Assembly: GCF_042879035.1 (NCBI RefSeq)
Contig: NZ_JBIAOU010000001.1
Span: 1,054,001 to 1,118,000 of the forward strand
DNA from: Rhodococcus_G sp042879035
GTDB taxonomy: Bacteria > Actinomycetota > Actinomycetes > Mycobacteriales > Mycobacteriaceae
Length of the DNA stretch: 64,000 nt
Direction: 5' to 3'
Shown one piece after another: positions 36,229 to 44,883 of the stretch. The notes under the pieces are model-generated. The model searched no databases and was not told where the DNA came from. It was given only the letters and a program-made list of their open reading frames with translations. Both the position numbers and the translations under genes were made by a program. The stretch's first letter is position 1. Every line of letters begins with the position of its first letter.

Positions 36229-37635
36229 TCACGCCACTGCGGGCAGATGTGTGCGGTCCGAGCGGCTGATCGTGACGGCTGCGACGACGACCCCGACCAC
36301 CACGCCGACGAGCGTGTCCAGGACGCGGCTGACGCCGATCGCGGGGTCGACGGTGGCGCCGAGCCCGACCACCAGCAGCGCCATCGGGGTGACGAAGATC
36401 GAGCACAGCGCGTAGTTCCGGGGGGCCATCACCTCGGCACCGGTCTGCATGATCGCGACGACGATCACCGACTGCCAGTACCCGAGCGACAGGGCGATCA
36501 GTGCCGCCGCGATCACCGCGCCGCCGACATTGCCGAGCAGACGCTGGATCGCCCGCTGCACCGTCGGCCCGTAGGTGACGCCCTGCAACGCGGCCATCGC
36601 ACCCATCGACGCCCACAGCGGATGATCGAGCCCGATCGCGGATGCGAGCCATCCCGCGGCCGCGGCGGCGAGCACGACACGCGCCGCGTTGGTGAGCACG
36701 TCGTGTCGGCGCAGTCGGGCGAGACCGTCGGCGAGAAACGGGGTGGGACGCGGCAACACCGGAATGTCGCCGAATCCACCGAGAATGGCCTTGTGCCGCT
36801 TGATCTTTCGCAGCTCCTTCTCGTGCCGCACGATGTCGCGGAGCCGGGCACCGGCCCCGCGTTCCCACTCGTCGAGCGCGCACTCCGCTTCGGACAGGAC
36901 GGCAGCGAGGTCGCGGGCCTCGTGCCGGCGCACCGACCCGGAGGTCAGGGCGAGCTTCTCACGGGCCGAGGAGATGGCGGCGTGGGCGGCGCCGACGTCC
37001 GCGCCGTCGGGGACCGCGGCGACCGCGGCCAGCGCGCGAGCCGCGGCCAACCGCGCCGGGCCCCACGGCAGGAACGCGAACGGAACGAGCGCGGTGACGA
37101 ATCCGACCGTCGCACCGATCGCGGCACACAGGACGGCGACACCGAGGGTGGCGACGCTCGACACGTACCCGACCGCCGCGGTGGCCGCGAAGACGAGGAC
37201 GACGGGCCCCGGTCCGGCGACCCGGAATCCGAACAGCACGGCGGCGCCGCCACCCGACACGAGCGCCATCAGACCGACCTGGGCCCACAGCGGGGCTCCG
37301 GTCAGGGCGATCAGTCCGCCGGCGAGGACGGCGACGACGACGAACGAGCCGACGAAGCCGACCTTCTGCGCGGTGCGACGCAGCGGTTCGTGCCGGGAGA
37401 ACGCCGATGCCAGGGATCCGAGCACGGCGAAACCGGCGACCGTGCCGTGGCCGGCGAGCCCGAAGACGACGAGCACGATCGCGGCGGCCAGCCCGACCCG
37501 CACCGAGACCGCGAGGGTCGCGTCGGCAGATCTCATCCGCAGCGACCGGCGCCAGGCGTCCGCGGACACCGAGTGCGCCAGCGCGTCTCGGGAATGACGC
37601 AACCGGGCGGGGGCGGTGAGAGTCGCGGTCGTCAT
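36229..37635 (-). CDS. FUSC-family membrane protein, putative aromatic-compound exporter
   Basis: A 468-residue inner-membrane protein with two blocks of hydrophobic helices (about 35-185 and 325-455) separated by a soluble, charged helical region of about 130 residues (AREKLALTSGSVRRHEARDL and KELRKIKRHKAILGG). This two-block layout is that of FUSC/aromatic-acid exporter (AaeB-like) proteins, and the C-terminal motif PRNYALCSIFVTPMALLVVGLG fits. The start is placed at the ATG at 37635. A MarR gene is divergent across a shared palindrome, the usual control for an efflux pump. Confidence 0.85.
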   Translation of the reverse strand: MTTATLTAPARLRHSRDALAHSVSADAWRRSLRMRSADATLAVSVRVGLAAAIVLVVFGLAGHGTVAGFAVLGSLASAFSRHEPLRRTAQKVGFVGSFVVVAVLAGGLIALTGAPLWAQVGLMALVSGGGAAVLFGFRVAGPGPVVLVFAATAAVGYVSSVATLGVAVLCAAIGATVGFVTALVPFAFLPWGPARLAAARALAAVAAVPDGADVGAAHAAISSAREKLALTSGSVRRHEARDLAAVLSEAECALDEWERGAGARLRDIVRHEKELRKIKRHKAILGGFGDIPVLPRPTPFLADGLARLRRHDVLTNAARVVLAAAAAGWLASAIGLDHPLWASMGAMAALQGVTYGPTVQRAIQRLLGNVGGAVIAAALIALSLGYWQSVIVVAIMQTGAEVMAPRNYALCSIFVTPMALLVVGLGATVDPAIGVSRVLDTLVGVVVGVVVAAVTISRSDRTHLPAVA

Positions 37636-37651
37636 GCCATCACGATACATC

Positions 37652-37669
37652 TATTTCACTAGTAAAATA
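37652..37669. promoter_or_regulatory. MarR operator between the FUSC exporter and its regulator
   Basis: TATTTCACTAGTAAAATA is an 18-bp AT-rich palindrome with one mismatch, centred in the 73-bp divergent gap. Strikingly AT-rich against its surroundings; it fits a winged-helix MarR dimer site. Confidence 0.6.
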
Positions 37670-37708
37670 CATATGAAACGGTGTGAAACCGGTCGCTACG
37701 ATGAGCCC

Positions 37709-38218
37709 ATGCCGCCCGCAACGCCCTCCGGTGGAGACTTCATCGACCACGTCCGACGACAGTGGTCCGAGAACTATCCCGAGGTCGACTCCGCCCCGAT
37801 CGAGGTGATCGGACGCATCACCCGCATCGGATCACTCGCCCTGCACCAACTGGACCGCGCGCTGACCGGCAGCGGCGTCTCCCGCGTCGAATTCGAGATC
37901 CTGTGCGCACTCGCCCGCAGCGACCGCCCCCTGCGGGCGTCCGAGGTCACGTCGGCGACGATGACGAGCGGCGCGTCGACCACCAAGCACGCGGACCGGC
38001 TCACACGCGCGGGCTTCGTCGAACGGCTGCCGTTCGAACGCGACGGCCGCGTCGTGCTGCTGCAGCTGACCGACGCGGGGCGGGCCGTCGTGGACGCCGA
38101 GTTCCCGGCACGCGTCGAGCGCGACCGCAGGATGCTCGAAGGACTCGACATCGAGGAGCGCAGGACGCTGGCCGCACTGCTGCGCCGCGTCGCCGGCAAC
38201 CTCGAACCCGGGCAGTAG
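37709..38218 (+). CDS. MarR-family transcriptional regulator
   Basis: A 169-residue winged-helix repressor: RITRIGSLALHQLDRALTG (dimer helix), ILCALARSDRPLRASEVTSATMTSGASTTKHADRLTRAGFVERLPFERDGRV forming the helix-turn-helix and wing, and a C-terminal dimerisation helix. It probably represses itself and the divergent FUSC exporter in response to an aromatic ligand. The ATG at 37709 is preferred, although a start at 37673 is in frame; the latter would put the ribosome site within the operator. Confidence 0.88.
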   Translation: MPPATPSGGDFIDHVRRQWSENYPEVDSAPIEVIGRITRIGSLALHQLDRALTGSGVSRVEFEILCALARSDRPLRASEVTSATMTSGASTTKHADRLTRAGFVERLPFERDGRVVLLQLTDAGRAVVDAEFPARVERDRRMLEGLDIEERRTLAALLRRVAGNLEPGQ

Positions 38219-38280
38219 GGCGCATCTCTCGATTCCCCTTGAACGCGAGGGGCGCCGACAAGGGAATCGGGAGGTGCGCC
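38219..38280. terminator. long bidirectional hairpin between convergent genes
   Basis: Arms of about 22 bp (GGCGCATCTCTCGATTCCC and GGGAATCGGGAGGTGCGCC regions), two mismatches and one bulge, around a 17-base loop. It occupies almost the whole space between the MarR stop and the next stop at 38288. Confidence 0.65.
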
Positions 38281-38287
38281 TTCGCCG

Positions 38288-38560
38288 TCAGTCGCGAGGC
38301 TCGCGCGGGGCTTCGTCGTCGACGGCCTCGCTCCCTGCCTGCTCGTCCCCGTCCGCGGCGGGCGAGCTGCGCGCCTCGTCCTCCCCAGCCCGCTGCGCGG
38401 CCTCCCGCATCTCGATGCCGTCGCTGATCCAGTCGCCGATCTCACGGGTGACGTCGCGGACGGCGCCCGCGATGATCATCGCGATGCGACCCACGTGCGT
38501 CGCCCCGGACTCCGTCAGTTCCTGCACGGTGTCCTTGCGGCGTTCGAACTTGCCCACCAT
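38288..38560 (-). CDS. small conserved actinobacterial protein
   Basis: A 90-residue protein: VGKFERRKDTVQELTESGATHVGRI, then a hydrophobic patch (AMIIAGAVRDVTREIGDWISDG) and an acidic low-complexity tail. Similar proteins occur in mycobacteria, usually next to desaturase or lipid genes, but no function is known. Its start lies 6 bp from the desaturase stop, so it is the last gene of the reductase-desaturase operon. Confidence 0.7.
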   Translation of the reverse strand: MVGKFERRKDTVQELTESGATHVGRIAMIIAGAVRDVTREIGDWISDGIEMREAAQRAGEDEARSSPAADGDEQAGSEAVDDEAPREPRD

Positions 38561-38566
38561 GGTGAC

Positions 38567-39745
38567 TCACTCTCGGACCGAGGCCGGGGAACGCTCGACG
38601 ATAACACCGACCGGCGGAGTCCGGCGGGTGAGAAACGGCGGCAGCGCGAGCGTGACGATCTTGCCCCACACGGATCCGATCTGCCGGAGGAATCCGCCCG
38701 TGTTGTACGGCAGACCGTGCTTCGCGCACAGCGCCCGCACCTCGGGGGCGATCTCCGGATAGCGGTTCGCGGGCAGGTCCGGGAACAGGTGGTGTTCGAT
38801 CTGGTGGGAGAGGTTGCCCGACATGATGTGGAACAGCCGACCGCCCTCGATGTTGGCGCTGCCCAGCATCTGCCGCACGTACCACTCCCCCCGGGTCTCC
38901 TCGGCGGTCTCCTCCCGAGTGAAACTCTGGACACCTGAAGGGAAGTGGCCGCAGAAGATGATCGAGAAGGCCCACACGTTGCGGACCAGGTTCGCGCTGG
39001 CGTTGCCGAGCAGGGTCGTCACGAACAGCGGTCCGGTCAGCGCCGGGAAGATCACGTAGTCCTTGAGCACCTGGCGACGGGCCTTGCGCCACATGCCCGC
39101 GACGAGCGGCTTGACGTCGTACCAGGAGCGTGTGCGGGCGACGATGTTCTCGACCTCGAGATCGTGCAGCATCACACCCCACTGGAACAGCAGCATGAGC
39201 GCGGTGGCGTGGACGGGGTTGCCGAGGTGGTAGAGCCGCCACGGCTGCGCGTCGTCCATGCGCAGGATCCCGTATCCGATGTCGCGGTCCATGTCGACGA
39301 TGTTGGTGTAGGTGTGGTGCATGTAGTTGTGCGAGTGCCGCCACTGATCGGCCGGGCACACCGTGTCCCACTCGAAGACCCTCGAGTTCAGGCCCGGTTC
39401 GCGCATCCAGTCGTACTGGCCGTGCATGACGTTGTGGCCGATCTCCATGTTGTCGAGGATCTTCGAGATCGACAGGGCGCCGACCGCCGCGAGCCAGAAG
39501 GGCGGCAGGAAGCCGAGATACATCAGGCCGCGACCGGCTACCTCGAATCCTCTCTGCGCCTTGATGATCGAGTATATGTACTCGCGGTCACGAGCACCGA
39601 GGTCCGCGACGACGCGGTCGCGCAGGGCGTCGAGCTCCCGGCCGATGTCCTCGACCTGTTCGCGGGAGAGGACGACTGGCTCGGGCACGTTGTCGCCGGC
39701 GCGGCCGCCGAGCAGTGCGGGAAGGGTGAAGGACAGTCCGAACAT
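38567..39745 (-). CDS. desA3: membrane fatty acyl desaturase (DesA3-like)
   Basis: A 392-residue integral-membrane diiron desaturase. The three His boxes are HNVMH (104-108), HSHNYMHH (137-144) and HQIEHH (314-319). Hydrophobic segments lie near residues 75-100 and 180-260. The M. tuberculosis relative DesA3 (Rv3229c) makes oleoyl-CoA from stearoyl-CoA using the reductase Rv3230c. Here the same two genes are adjacent, the reductase upstream. The ATG at 39745 has AAGGAG six bases upstream. Confidence 0.93.
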   Translation of the reverse strand: MFGLSFTLPALLGGRAGDNVPEPVVLSREQVEDIGRELDALRDRVVADLGARDREYIYSIIKAQRGFEVAGRGLMYLGFLPPFWLAAVGALSISKILDNMEIGHNVMHGQYDWMREPGLNSRVFEWDTVCPADQWRHSHNYMHHTYTNIVDMDRDIGYGILRMDDAQPWRLYHLGNPVHATALMLLFQWGVMLHDLEVENIVARTRSWYDVKPLVAGMWRKARRQVLKDYVIFPALTGPLFVTTLLGNASANLVRNVWAFSIIFCGHFPSGVQSFTREETAEETRGEWYVRQMLGSANIEGGRLFHIMSGNLSHQIEHHLFPDLPANRYPEIAPEVRALCAKHGLPYNTGGFLRQIGSVWGKIVTLALPPFLTRRTPPVGVIVERSPASVRE

Positions 39746-39771
39746 GGTGCACTCCTTCGAGTGATGAGTGT

Positions 39772-40848
39772 CTACAGATCGAGGGTCACGTCGCCGACCG
39801 CCGCGTTGACGCACAGCTGGATCGGCTTGTCGGGGTCGTGGTCGAGTTCGCCGGTGCGCAGGTTGCGGGTGCAGCCGGACGTCTTGACCGTGGTGCAGGT
39901 GAAGCAGATTCCCATCCGGCAGCCGTATTCCGGTGTCAAGCCCGAGTTCTCGGCCTGTTCCAGCAGGCTGGTGCCGACGTTGCGGGCGGTGACGTCGGAC
40001 GCGGCGAACGTGACGGAACCGTCCGCGTCGGCGTCGGTGGGGGCGAGCACCGGTGAGAACTCCTCGGTGTGCAGCCGGTCGCCGAGGTTCCGCTCGTCGA
40101 ACAGCTCGCGCACCGATCGCATCAGTGCCGGCGGGCCGCACAGGTAGGTCTGCGCCTGCGCGAACCAGGGTGCGGCGGCGCGCAGATGCTCGGCGCAGAA
40201 CCGTCCGGCCAGGTCGCCGCCACGCGAATGCGTGTAGGCGAGAACGACGTTCACGTTGCTGCGACCGTCCGACAGCGCCCGGAGTTCACGGAGGTAGGGC
40301 ACCGCGTCGGCCCGGTCTGCGTAGTGCAGCAGCGTCACGTCGCCGCGGTGACCCTCGTCGACGAGCGTGCGCAGCATCGAGATCACCGGCGTGATTCCAC
40401 TGCCGCCGCTGATCAGCAGGACCTTCGAGGGACGCGGGCGTGGCAGCACGAACGTCCCGTCGGCCTGGGAGAGGCCGACCACCAGGCCGACCCGGGCGTG
40501 CCGGTACAGGTACCCCGACACGAGTCCACCTCCGTGGGCCTTGACCGTCAGTTCGATCCCGGCCCCGTGCTCGGAACCGGCCGGCGAGAAGCACCGGGCG
40601 TGCCGGACCCCGTCGATCACGACGCCGATCCGCACGAACTGTCCGCAGCGGAACCCGTCCCACTGTCGCGTGGGCCGCAGCGTCAGCGTGACGCTGCCGG
40701 GGGTCGGACGCCGCACCTCGACGACCTCGGCGCGCAGGTCCCGGACCGTGGCCATCGGGTCGACGAGTTCGAGATAGCGGTCGAGCGGGTGCGGGGTGGC
40801 CATCGCCTCGAACAGCGACAGCAGGCGGGATGGGGTCCTGGTCGGCAC
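39772..40848 (-). CDS. ferredoxin-type NADPH oxidoreductase for the desaturase (Rv3230c-like)
   Basis: A 358-residue electron-transfer protein. FAD domain (about 40-130, with RHARCFSPAGS), NAD(P)H domain (VLLISGGSGITPVISMLRTL and TYLCGPPALM), and a C-terminal plant-type 2Fe-2S ferredoxin with the cluster motif YGCRMGICFTCTTVKTSGCT (C-x4-C-x2-C spacing). It delivers electrons to the diiron desaturase encoded 26 bp downstream. The GTG at 40848 has GGGAG six bases upstream. The gene lies directly behind a palindromic operator facing a TetR regulator. Confidence 0.93.
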   Translation of the reverse strand: MPTRTPSRLLSLFEAMATPHPLDRYLELVDPMATVRDLRAEVVEVRRPTPGSVTLTLRPTRQWDGFRCGQFVRIGVVIDGVRHARCFSPAGSEHGAGIELTVKAHGGGLVSGYLYRHARVGLVVGLSQADGTFVLPRPRPSKVLLISGGSGITPVISMLRTLVDEGHRGDVTLLHYADRADAVPYLRELRALSDGRSNVNVVLAYTHSRGGDLAGRFCAEHLRAAAPWFAQAQTYLCGPPALMRSVRELFDERNLGDRLHTEEFSPVLAPTDADADGSVTFAASDVTARNVGTSLLEQAENSGLTPEYGCRMGICFTCTTVKTSGCTRNLRTGELDHDPDKPIQLCVNAAVGDVTLDL

Positions 40849-40872
40849 GGCATGCTCCCTCGACGCGATTTC

Positions 40873-40894
40873 AGTGAACATTTGTACACAAATG
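40873..40894. promoter_or_regulatory. DesT/FabR-like TetR operator, two overlapping palindromes
   Basis: GTGAACA-TT-TGTACAC (40874-40889, one mismatch) overlaps CATTTGT-AC-ACAAATG (40879-40894, perfect arms). The first resembles, from memory, the AGTGAACGCTTGTTCACT-type site of Pseudomonas DesT. It lies 25 bp upstream of the reductase-desaturase operon, divergent from the TetR gene at 40997. Confidence 0.6.
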
Positions 40895-40996
40895 AGTGTG
40901 ACAGAAAGTCCCAGGTAGATGTCAAGGGAAATCGAGATGTGACGGCCACAACAGGCAGCAGCCGCCACTTCCGGTGCACGGGCATACACTCTTTGC

Positions 40997-41617
40997 GTGA
41001 CCGCAACCGAGAGCCGCGCCGAGCGCAAGGAACGCACCCGAGCGGCGCTGCTCGACGGCGCCCTCGGACTGCTCGCCGACCGCAGCCTCTCGGGCCTGAG
41101 CCTGCGCGAGGTGGCCCGCTCCGCGGGCATCGTCCCGACCGCCTTCTACCGCCACTTCGCGTCGATGGACGAACTCGGGGTCGCGCTCGTCGAGGACAGC
41201 ATGCGGATGCTGCGCCGAATGCTGCGCGAGGCCCGCCGGGACCCGGCGCCGCGCGATGCCCGCACCTCGCTCGACATCCTGGTGCGGCAGGTCCGCGCGA
41301 ACGACGGACAGTTCCGGTTCCTCAGCCGCGAACGCTACGGCGGCGTCACCGAGGTCCGGCAGGCAATCGCCTCCGAATTACGTTTGTTCTCCATCGAACT
41401 CAGCTCGGACCTCGGACGCAACCCGGCGTTGGCCGACTGGCCGACCAGCGACAGGGACATGGCCGCCGACCTGATCGTCAGCGTGATGATGACGACCGTC
41501 ATCGACCTGCTCGAGGTCACCGGCCCCGACGAGGACGTCGTCGTCGACCGCGCCGAGCGCCAGCTGCGCCTGATCGTCATCGGCATGGGTGGCTGGCGCC
41601 CGGCGACGTCCTCGTGA
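40997..41617 (+). CDS. TetR-family regulator of the desaturase operon (DesT/FabR-like)
   Basis: A 206-residue regulator. Its helix-turn-helix, LREVARSAGIVPTAFYRHFA, is the hallmark of the FabR/DesT subgroup that senses acyl-CoA saturation. The ligand domain has ERYGGVTEVRQAIASELRLF. In Pseudomonas DesT represses a desaturase/reductase pair when unsaturated acyl-CoA is plentiful; the same role is inferred here from subgroup, divergent position and operator. The start is GTG. The stop lies 1 bp from the convergent nuclease stop, with no room for a terminator. Confidence 0.85.
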   Translation: MTATESRAERKERTRAALLDGALGLLADRSLSGLSLREVARSAGIVPTAFYRHFASMDELGVALVEDSMRMLRRMLREARRDPAPRDARTSLDILVRQVRANDGQFRFLSRERYGGVTEVRQAIASELRLFSIELSSDLGRNPALADWPTSDRDMAADLIVSVMMTTVIDLLEVTGPDEDVVVDRAERQLRLIVIGMGGWRPATSS

Positions 41618-41618
41618 A

Positions 41619-42335
41619 TCAGCAGGCGGCGAGCTGCGTGACGATCGCGTCCTTCTCCGCCTGGGTGATCCACAGGCCGTAGGCCGCCTTCACCTCGACC
41701 TGCTTGGACACGTACGTGCAGCGGTAGGACTTGTTGGGGGGCAACCACGTCGCCGCGTCGCCGTCGGCCTTGGCGGCGTTCGTCGGACCGTCGACCGCGA
41801 GCAGGTTGCGGGGGTCGTTGGCGAGGTCACGGCGAGTGTCCTCGTCGAGCTGCTGGGCACCCTTCTGCCAGGCGTCGGACAGCGCGACGACATGGTCGAT
41901 CTGCACGGCCGTCGAGGTGGTCTGGCCGCGTACGAAGTCGATGCGCTTGCCGGTGTACGGATCGTCCAGGACACCGGTGGCGACGACGCAGTCCCGGGTG
42001 TCGGGCCTGAAGGTCTCGTCGACGAGATCGCGGGCCAGGATGTCGTTGCGGGTGTCGCACCCGTTGTGGCCGCCCGCAACCCGGACGTCGTCCGTCCAGG
42101 CGGGGCCGAACAGGTCGCGGTCGTAGCCGGTCTTCGGCGCACGACCCTTGACCGGGATCGTGTCGAGTGTCGCGAGGGTGGCGGCCGTGTCGACCTGCAC
42201 TCCGCCGGCACTGCCGACGTCGACGCCGCCCAGGGACTCGGCATCGGCCGCCTGGGTGCACCCGGACAGTGTCAACGCCGCCAGTGCTGCGGCGACCATC
42301 GCCGCCTTCCGGCGCGCGACAGGGTGAAAACTCAA
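41619..42335 (-). CDS. secreted HNH (DUF1524) nuclease lipoprotein
   Basis: A 238-residue protein with a lipoprotein signal (AALAALTLSGC, lipid-modified Cys near residue 26). The DUF1524/GmrSD-type HNH fold has IDFVRGQTTSTAVQIDHVVALSDAW with the catalytic His, NDPRNLLAVDGPTNAAKADGD and a final YRCTYVSKQ. Cys pairs (GCDTRND and DCVVATG) probably form disulfides. The TTG start has AAGGAG seven bases upstream. Family members are extracellular DNases used for nutrient DNA or defence; which applies here is unknown. Confidence 0.87.
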   Translation of the reverse strand: MSFHPVARRKAAMVAAALAALTLSGCTQAADAESLGGVDVGSAGGVQVDTAATLATLDTIPVKGRAPKTGYDRDLFGPAWTDDVRVAGGHNGCDTRNDILARDLVDETFRPDTRDCVVATGVLDDPYTGKRIDFVRGQTTSTAVQIDHVVALSDAWQKGAQQLDEDTRRDLANDPRNLLAVDGPTNAAKADGDAATWLPPNKSYRCTYVSKQVEVKAAYGLWITQAEKDAIVTQLAAC

Positions 42336-42436
42336 GGGGGAACTCCTTACTCGTGAACGTGCACAGGGAAGTATTCACCGTCCGTTCACCGAGTGGAGGC
42401 AGCCACGCTGACCGCCGTCGCCGGCCGTGACCGAGA

Positions 42437-43468
42437 TTACGCGAGTCCTCGACCCGCCCCGGAGTATCCGGGCACCGCGATCCGGGCGACGATGCCGCGG
42501 TGATCGGCACCCGGAAGGTCGACGGCCTCGACCGCGGTCGCGGTGGCCCCCGCGACGAGTATCCGGTCGATCGACAACAGCGGCGGCCACGACCGATCCG
42601 CGGGATAGGTGCGCAGCACGCCGGCGCCCGCCTGCTCGGCGGCGTCCCGGACACCGCCCCCGAGCAGCGCCCGGAACTGCGCGTGGTCCCAGGTGGCGTT
42701 GAAGTCCGCGGCCATCAGCACGGTGTCCGACTGCGAGCGCAGGCCGTCGAGGATCGTGTGCAGCCGGGACAGCTCGTCGGCCCAGATCGGCGTCTGGTGA
42801 CGCGGCCACGACGGCAGCGGATGCGCGGCGAACACCGTCAGCGATCGGTCGCCCGGCAGCGCCACCCGTGCGGAGAGAGCGGCCATCACGAAGTCGGGGT
42901 ACTCGACCTGCTCGTCGAGCGGATACCGACTCCAGATCCCGGTGCCGTCCGCGCCGGACGCGGCGGGCCGGATGTAGCGGTGCGGCAGCATCTCGTCGAG
43001 ACCCGCGTCGGACAGCCCCGCCGCCGCGGACACCGTCAGCTCGTCGACCGTCAGAATGTCGACCTCGCGCGAACGAACATGCGCGACAACGGTATTCGTA
43101 TCCCCCTTGCCGAACTCGATGTTCGCCTGCATGACGACGAGTTCGCCTCCGGTCGCGTCGCCTCCACCGAGGTACAGCGGCGCCTGCGTCCACCCCGCCA
43201 ACGCGGCCACGGCAGTCGCGACGATCAGGCCCGCCCGGTGCCGGGCGACGAGGAACACCAGCAGGGCCGCCGCCGCGCCGACCATCAGGTACGGCGCCGC
43301 CGACGCGGCCACCACGACCAGCGGCGAGGTGAGCCCGATCCGATGCGCGGCCACGCCGACCGCCGCACTCGTGGCCGCCGGCCAGCCGATCACGATCGCA
43401 CCCCGGCGAACCCGACGACGTCCGGCATGGGAACGCCGCCGGGGCGCCTCCTCTGCGAGGTCGCTCAC
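42437..43468 (-). CDS. membrane-anchored endonuclease/exonuclease/phosphatase-family protein
   Basis: A 343-residue protein with three N-terminal hydrophobic helices (about 25-100), then an external EEP domain: VVMQANIEFGKGD, DELSRLHTILDG, MAADFNATWDH (metal-binding Asp-Asn) and LPGADHRGIVARI (catalytic Asp-His). Family members hydrolyse phosphodiesters in DNA or phospholipids; this topology suggests an extracytoplasmic phosphodiesterase. The start overlaps the stop of the PucR gene by 4 bp, so they are translated together. Confidence 0.87.
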   Translation of the reverse strand: MSDLAEEAPRRRSHAGRRRVRRGAIVIGWPAATSAAVGVAAHRIGLTSPLVVVAASAAPYLMVGAAAALLVFLVARHRAGLIVATAVAALAGWTQAPLYLGGGDATGGELVVMQANIEFGKGDTNTVVAHVRSREVDILTVDELTVSAAAGLSDAGLDEMLPHRYIRPAASGADGTGIWSRYPLDEQVEYPDFVMAALSARVALPGDRSLTVFAAHPLPSWPRHQTPIWADELSRLHTILDGLRSQSDTVLMAADFNATWDHAQFRALLGGGVRDAAEQAGAGVLRTYPADRSWPPLLSIDRILVAGATATAVEAVDLPGADHRGIVARIAVPGYSGAGRGLA

Positions 43469-44697
43469 TCGCCGGCCCGCAACGCGACCAGGGCGGCGCC
43501 GATCCGCGGCAGGTCAGCCGGGTCGGCAGGGTTGAGCCCGGTCAGCTCGAGCACCCGCCGCATCCGGTAGTCGACGGTGTTGGCGTGCACCGCGAGCGCG
43601 GCGGCCGTCGCGCGCCGGTTGAGCCCGCCCGCGACGTACGCCTCGAGCGTCTGCATCAACTCGGGCTTGCCCGCCAACGGGGCGAGCAGGCGCGCGAGCT
43701 CGCGACGCGCCGGACTCGGACGGCTGAGCTGGTAGTCGAGCAGGACGTCCGCGAGCCGGTACAGACCGGGCGGCCGGCCGGTGCGTTCCACGAGCCGGAC
43801 GATCTCCGCCGCCTGCTCGACGGCGGCGGGTACCTCCGCCGGCGTCGCGATCACCCCGCCGACCCGCAACTCGACGTGGAGCGACCGCGACATCCGGTCG
43901 ACGGCGGCCCGGAGCGGCTCCCAGTCCGGTGGGCTCGCGGGACACGGCACCAACGCCGTGCCGCCGCCGCTGTCGATCACCGTCAGCGCCGGTTCCCCCG
44001 TGATCCGGTCGAGTTCGGCCTGCAGGCGACGCAGCTTGCGGCGTCCCGCGACGGTCCCGCTGATCCCGACGCTCCGCTCGTCGGCGCTCTCCCCGACCGC
44101 GAGGCTCAGCGCCAGATAGTGCGGGGCGAGGCGAAGTCCGGTGCGGCCCAGGACCGCATCGAGGTCGTCGCCCGCGACGAGGGCGGACATCAGCGATCGG
44201 CGTCCGGAGTTCGCCTGGCTCTCCATCGTCTGACGTTCCTCGAGGTACGCGGCGCTGACGGCGATGGTCAGCCTGCGCAGGAAGTCGAGGATCATCCCGG
44301 TGACGATCCGCACGTCGGCGATGTCGTCGGGGCCGGCGTCCGCGAACAGTTCCTTCGACGCCATCCCGATCCCGAAGTGATAGGCGTGCAGGACCGCGTC
44401 GAGCGGAACGCCCTCCTCGGCCCGGCGGGCGGCGGAGTTGCGCTGCTCGGTCAGTTCGGAGTCGCGGGCGGCGCGGCGCTCGAACACCAGCGTCGCGAAC
44501 AGTTCGATGTTGCGGGTGACGATGTCCGCGATCTCGCCGTGGACCTCTTCCCGCGGCAGCGCCCGGTAGATCGGCAGTTCGTCGACCAGGCGGGAGATCA
44601 CCAGGTTCGTCAGGTCCGCGGCGGAGACGGACAACCACTGGGCGACCGGCCGCCCCGCGATCCGCAGCGGCGGCAGCATTCGGTTGTCGGTTGTCAT
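43465..44697 (-). CDS. PucR/CdaR-family transcriptional regulator
   Basis: A 410-residue regulator: an N-terminal all-helical sensory region (DLTNLVISRLVDELP onward, about 20-170), a GGDEF-like degenerate middle domain, and the C-terminal HTH_30 domain NRRATAAALAVHANTVDYRMRRVLELTG. The ATG at 44697 has GAGGGGG seven bases upstream. It forms a two-gene unit with the EEP-family gene. Targets are unknown; PucR members often activate neighbouring catabolic or hydrolase genes, and a divergent alpha/beta hydrolase begins 186 bp away. Confidence 0.88.
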   Translation of the reverse strand: MTTDNRMLPPLRIAGRPVAQWLSVSAADLTNLVISRLVDELPIYRALPREEVHGEIADIVTRNIELFATLVFERRAARDSELTEQRNSAARRAEEGVPLDAVLHAYHFGIGMASKELFADAGPDDIADVRIVTGMILDFLRRLTIAVSAAYLEERQTMESQANSGRRSLMSALVAGDDLDAVLGRTGLRLAPHYLALSLAVGESADERSVGISGTVAGRRKLRRLQAELDRITGEPALTVIDSGGGTALVPCPASPPDWEPLRAAVDRMSRSLHVELRVGGVIATPAEVPAAVEQAAEIVRLVERTGRPPGLYRLADVLLDYQLSRPSPARRELARLLAPLAGKPELMQTLEAYVAGGLNRRATAAALAVHANTVDYRMRRVLELTGLNPADPADLPRIGAALVALRAGE

Positions 44698-44883
44698 GTT
44701 CACCCCCTCACCGGTGTCGGACCATACGGTAAACCCCCACGTCACCGCCCGCTCTTCGCCCGACAGCGCGGCGCGGGTGTTCGCGCGCGGCCCGTCCGGT
44801 CCGCATTCGCGGAATCCGGCGGTAGTGTTCGACTCATCGCCGCGGAACGGTGACGGCAGGGCCCGGTCGATGCTGGGAGGCAC

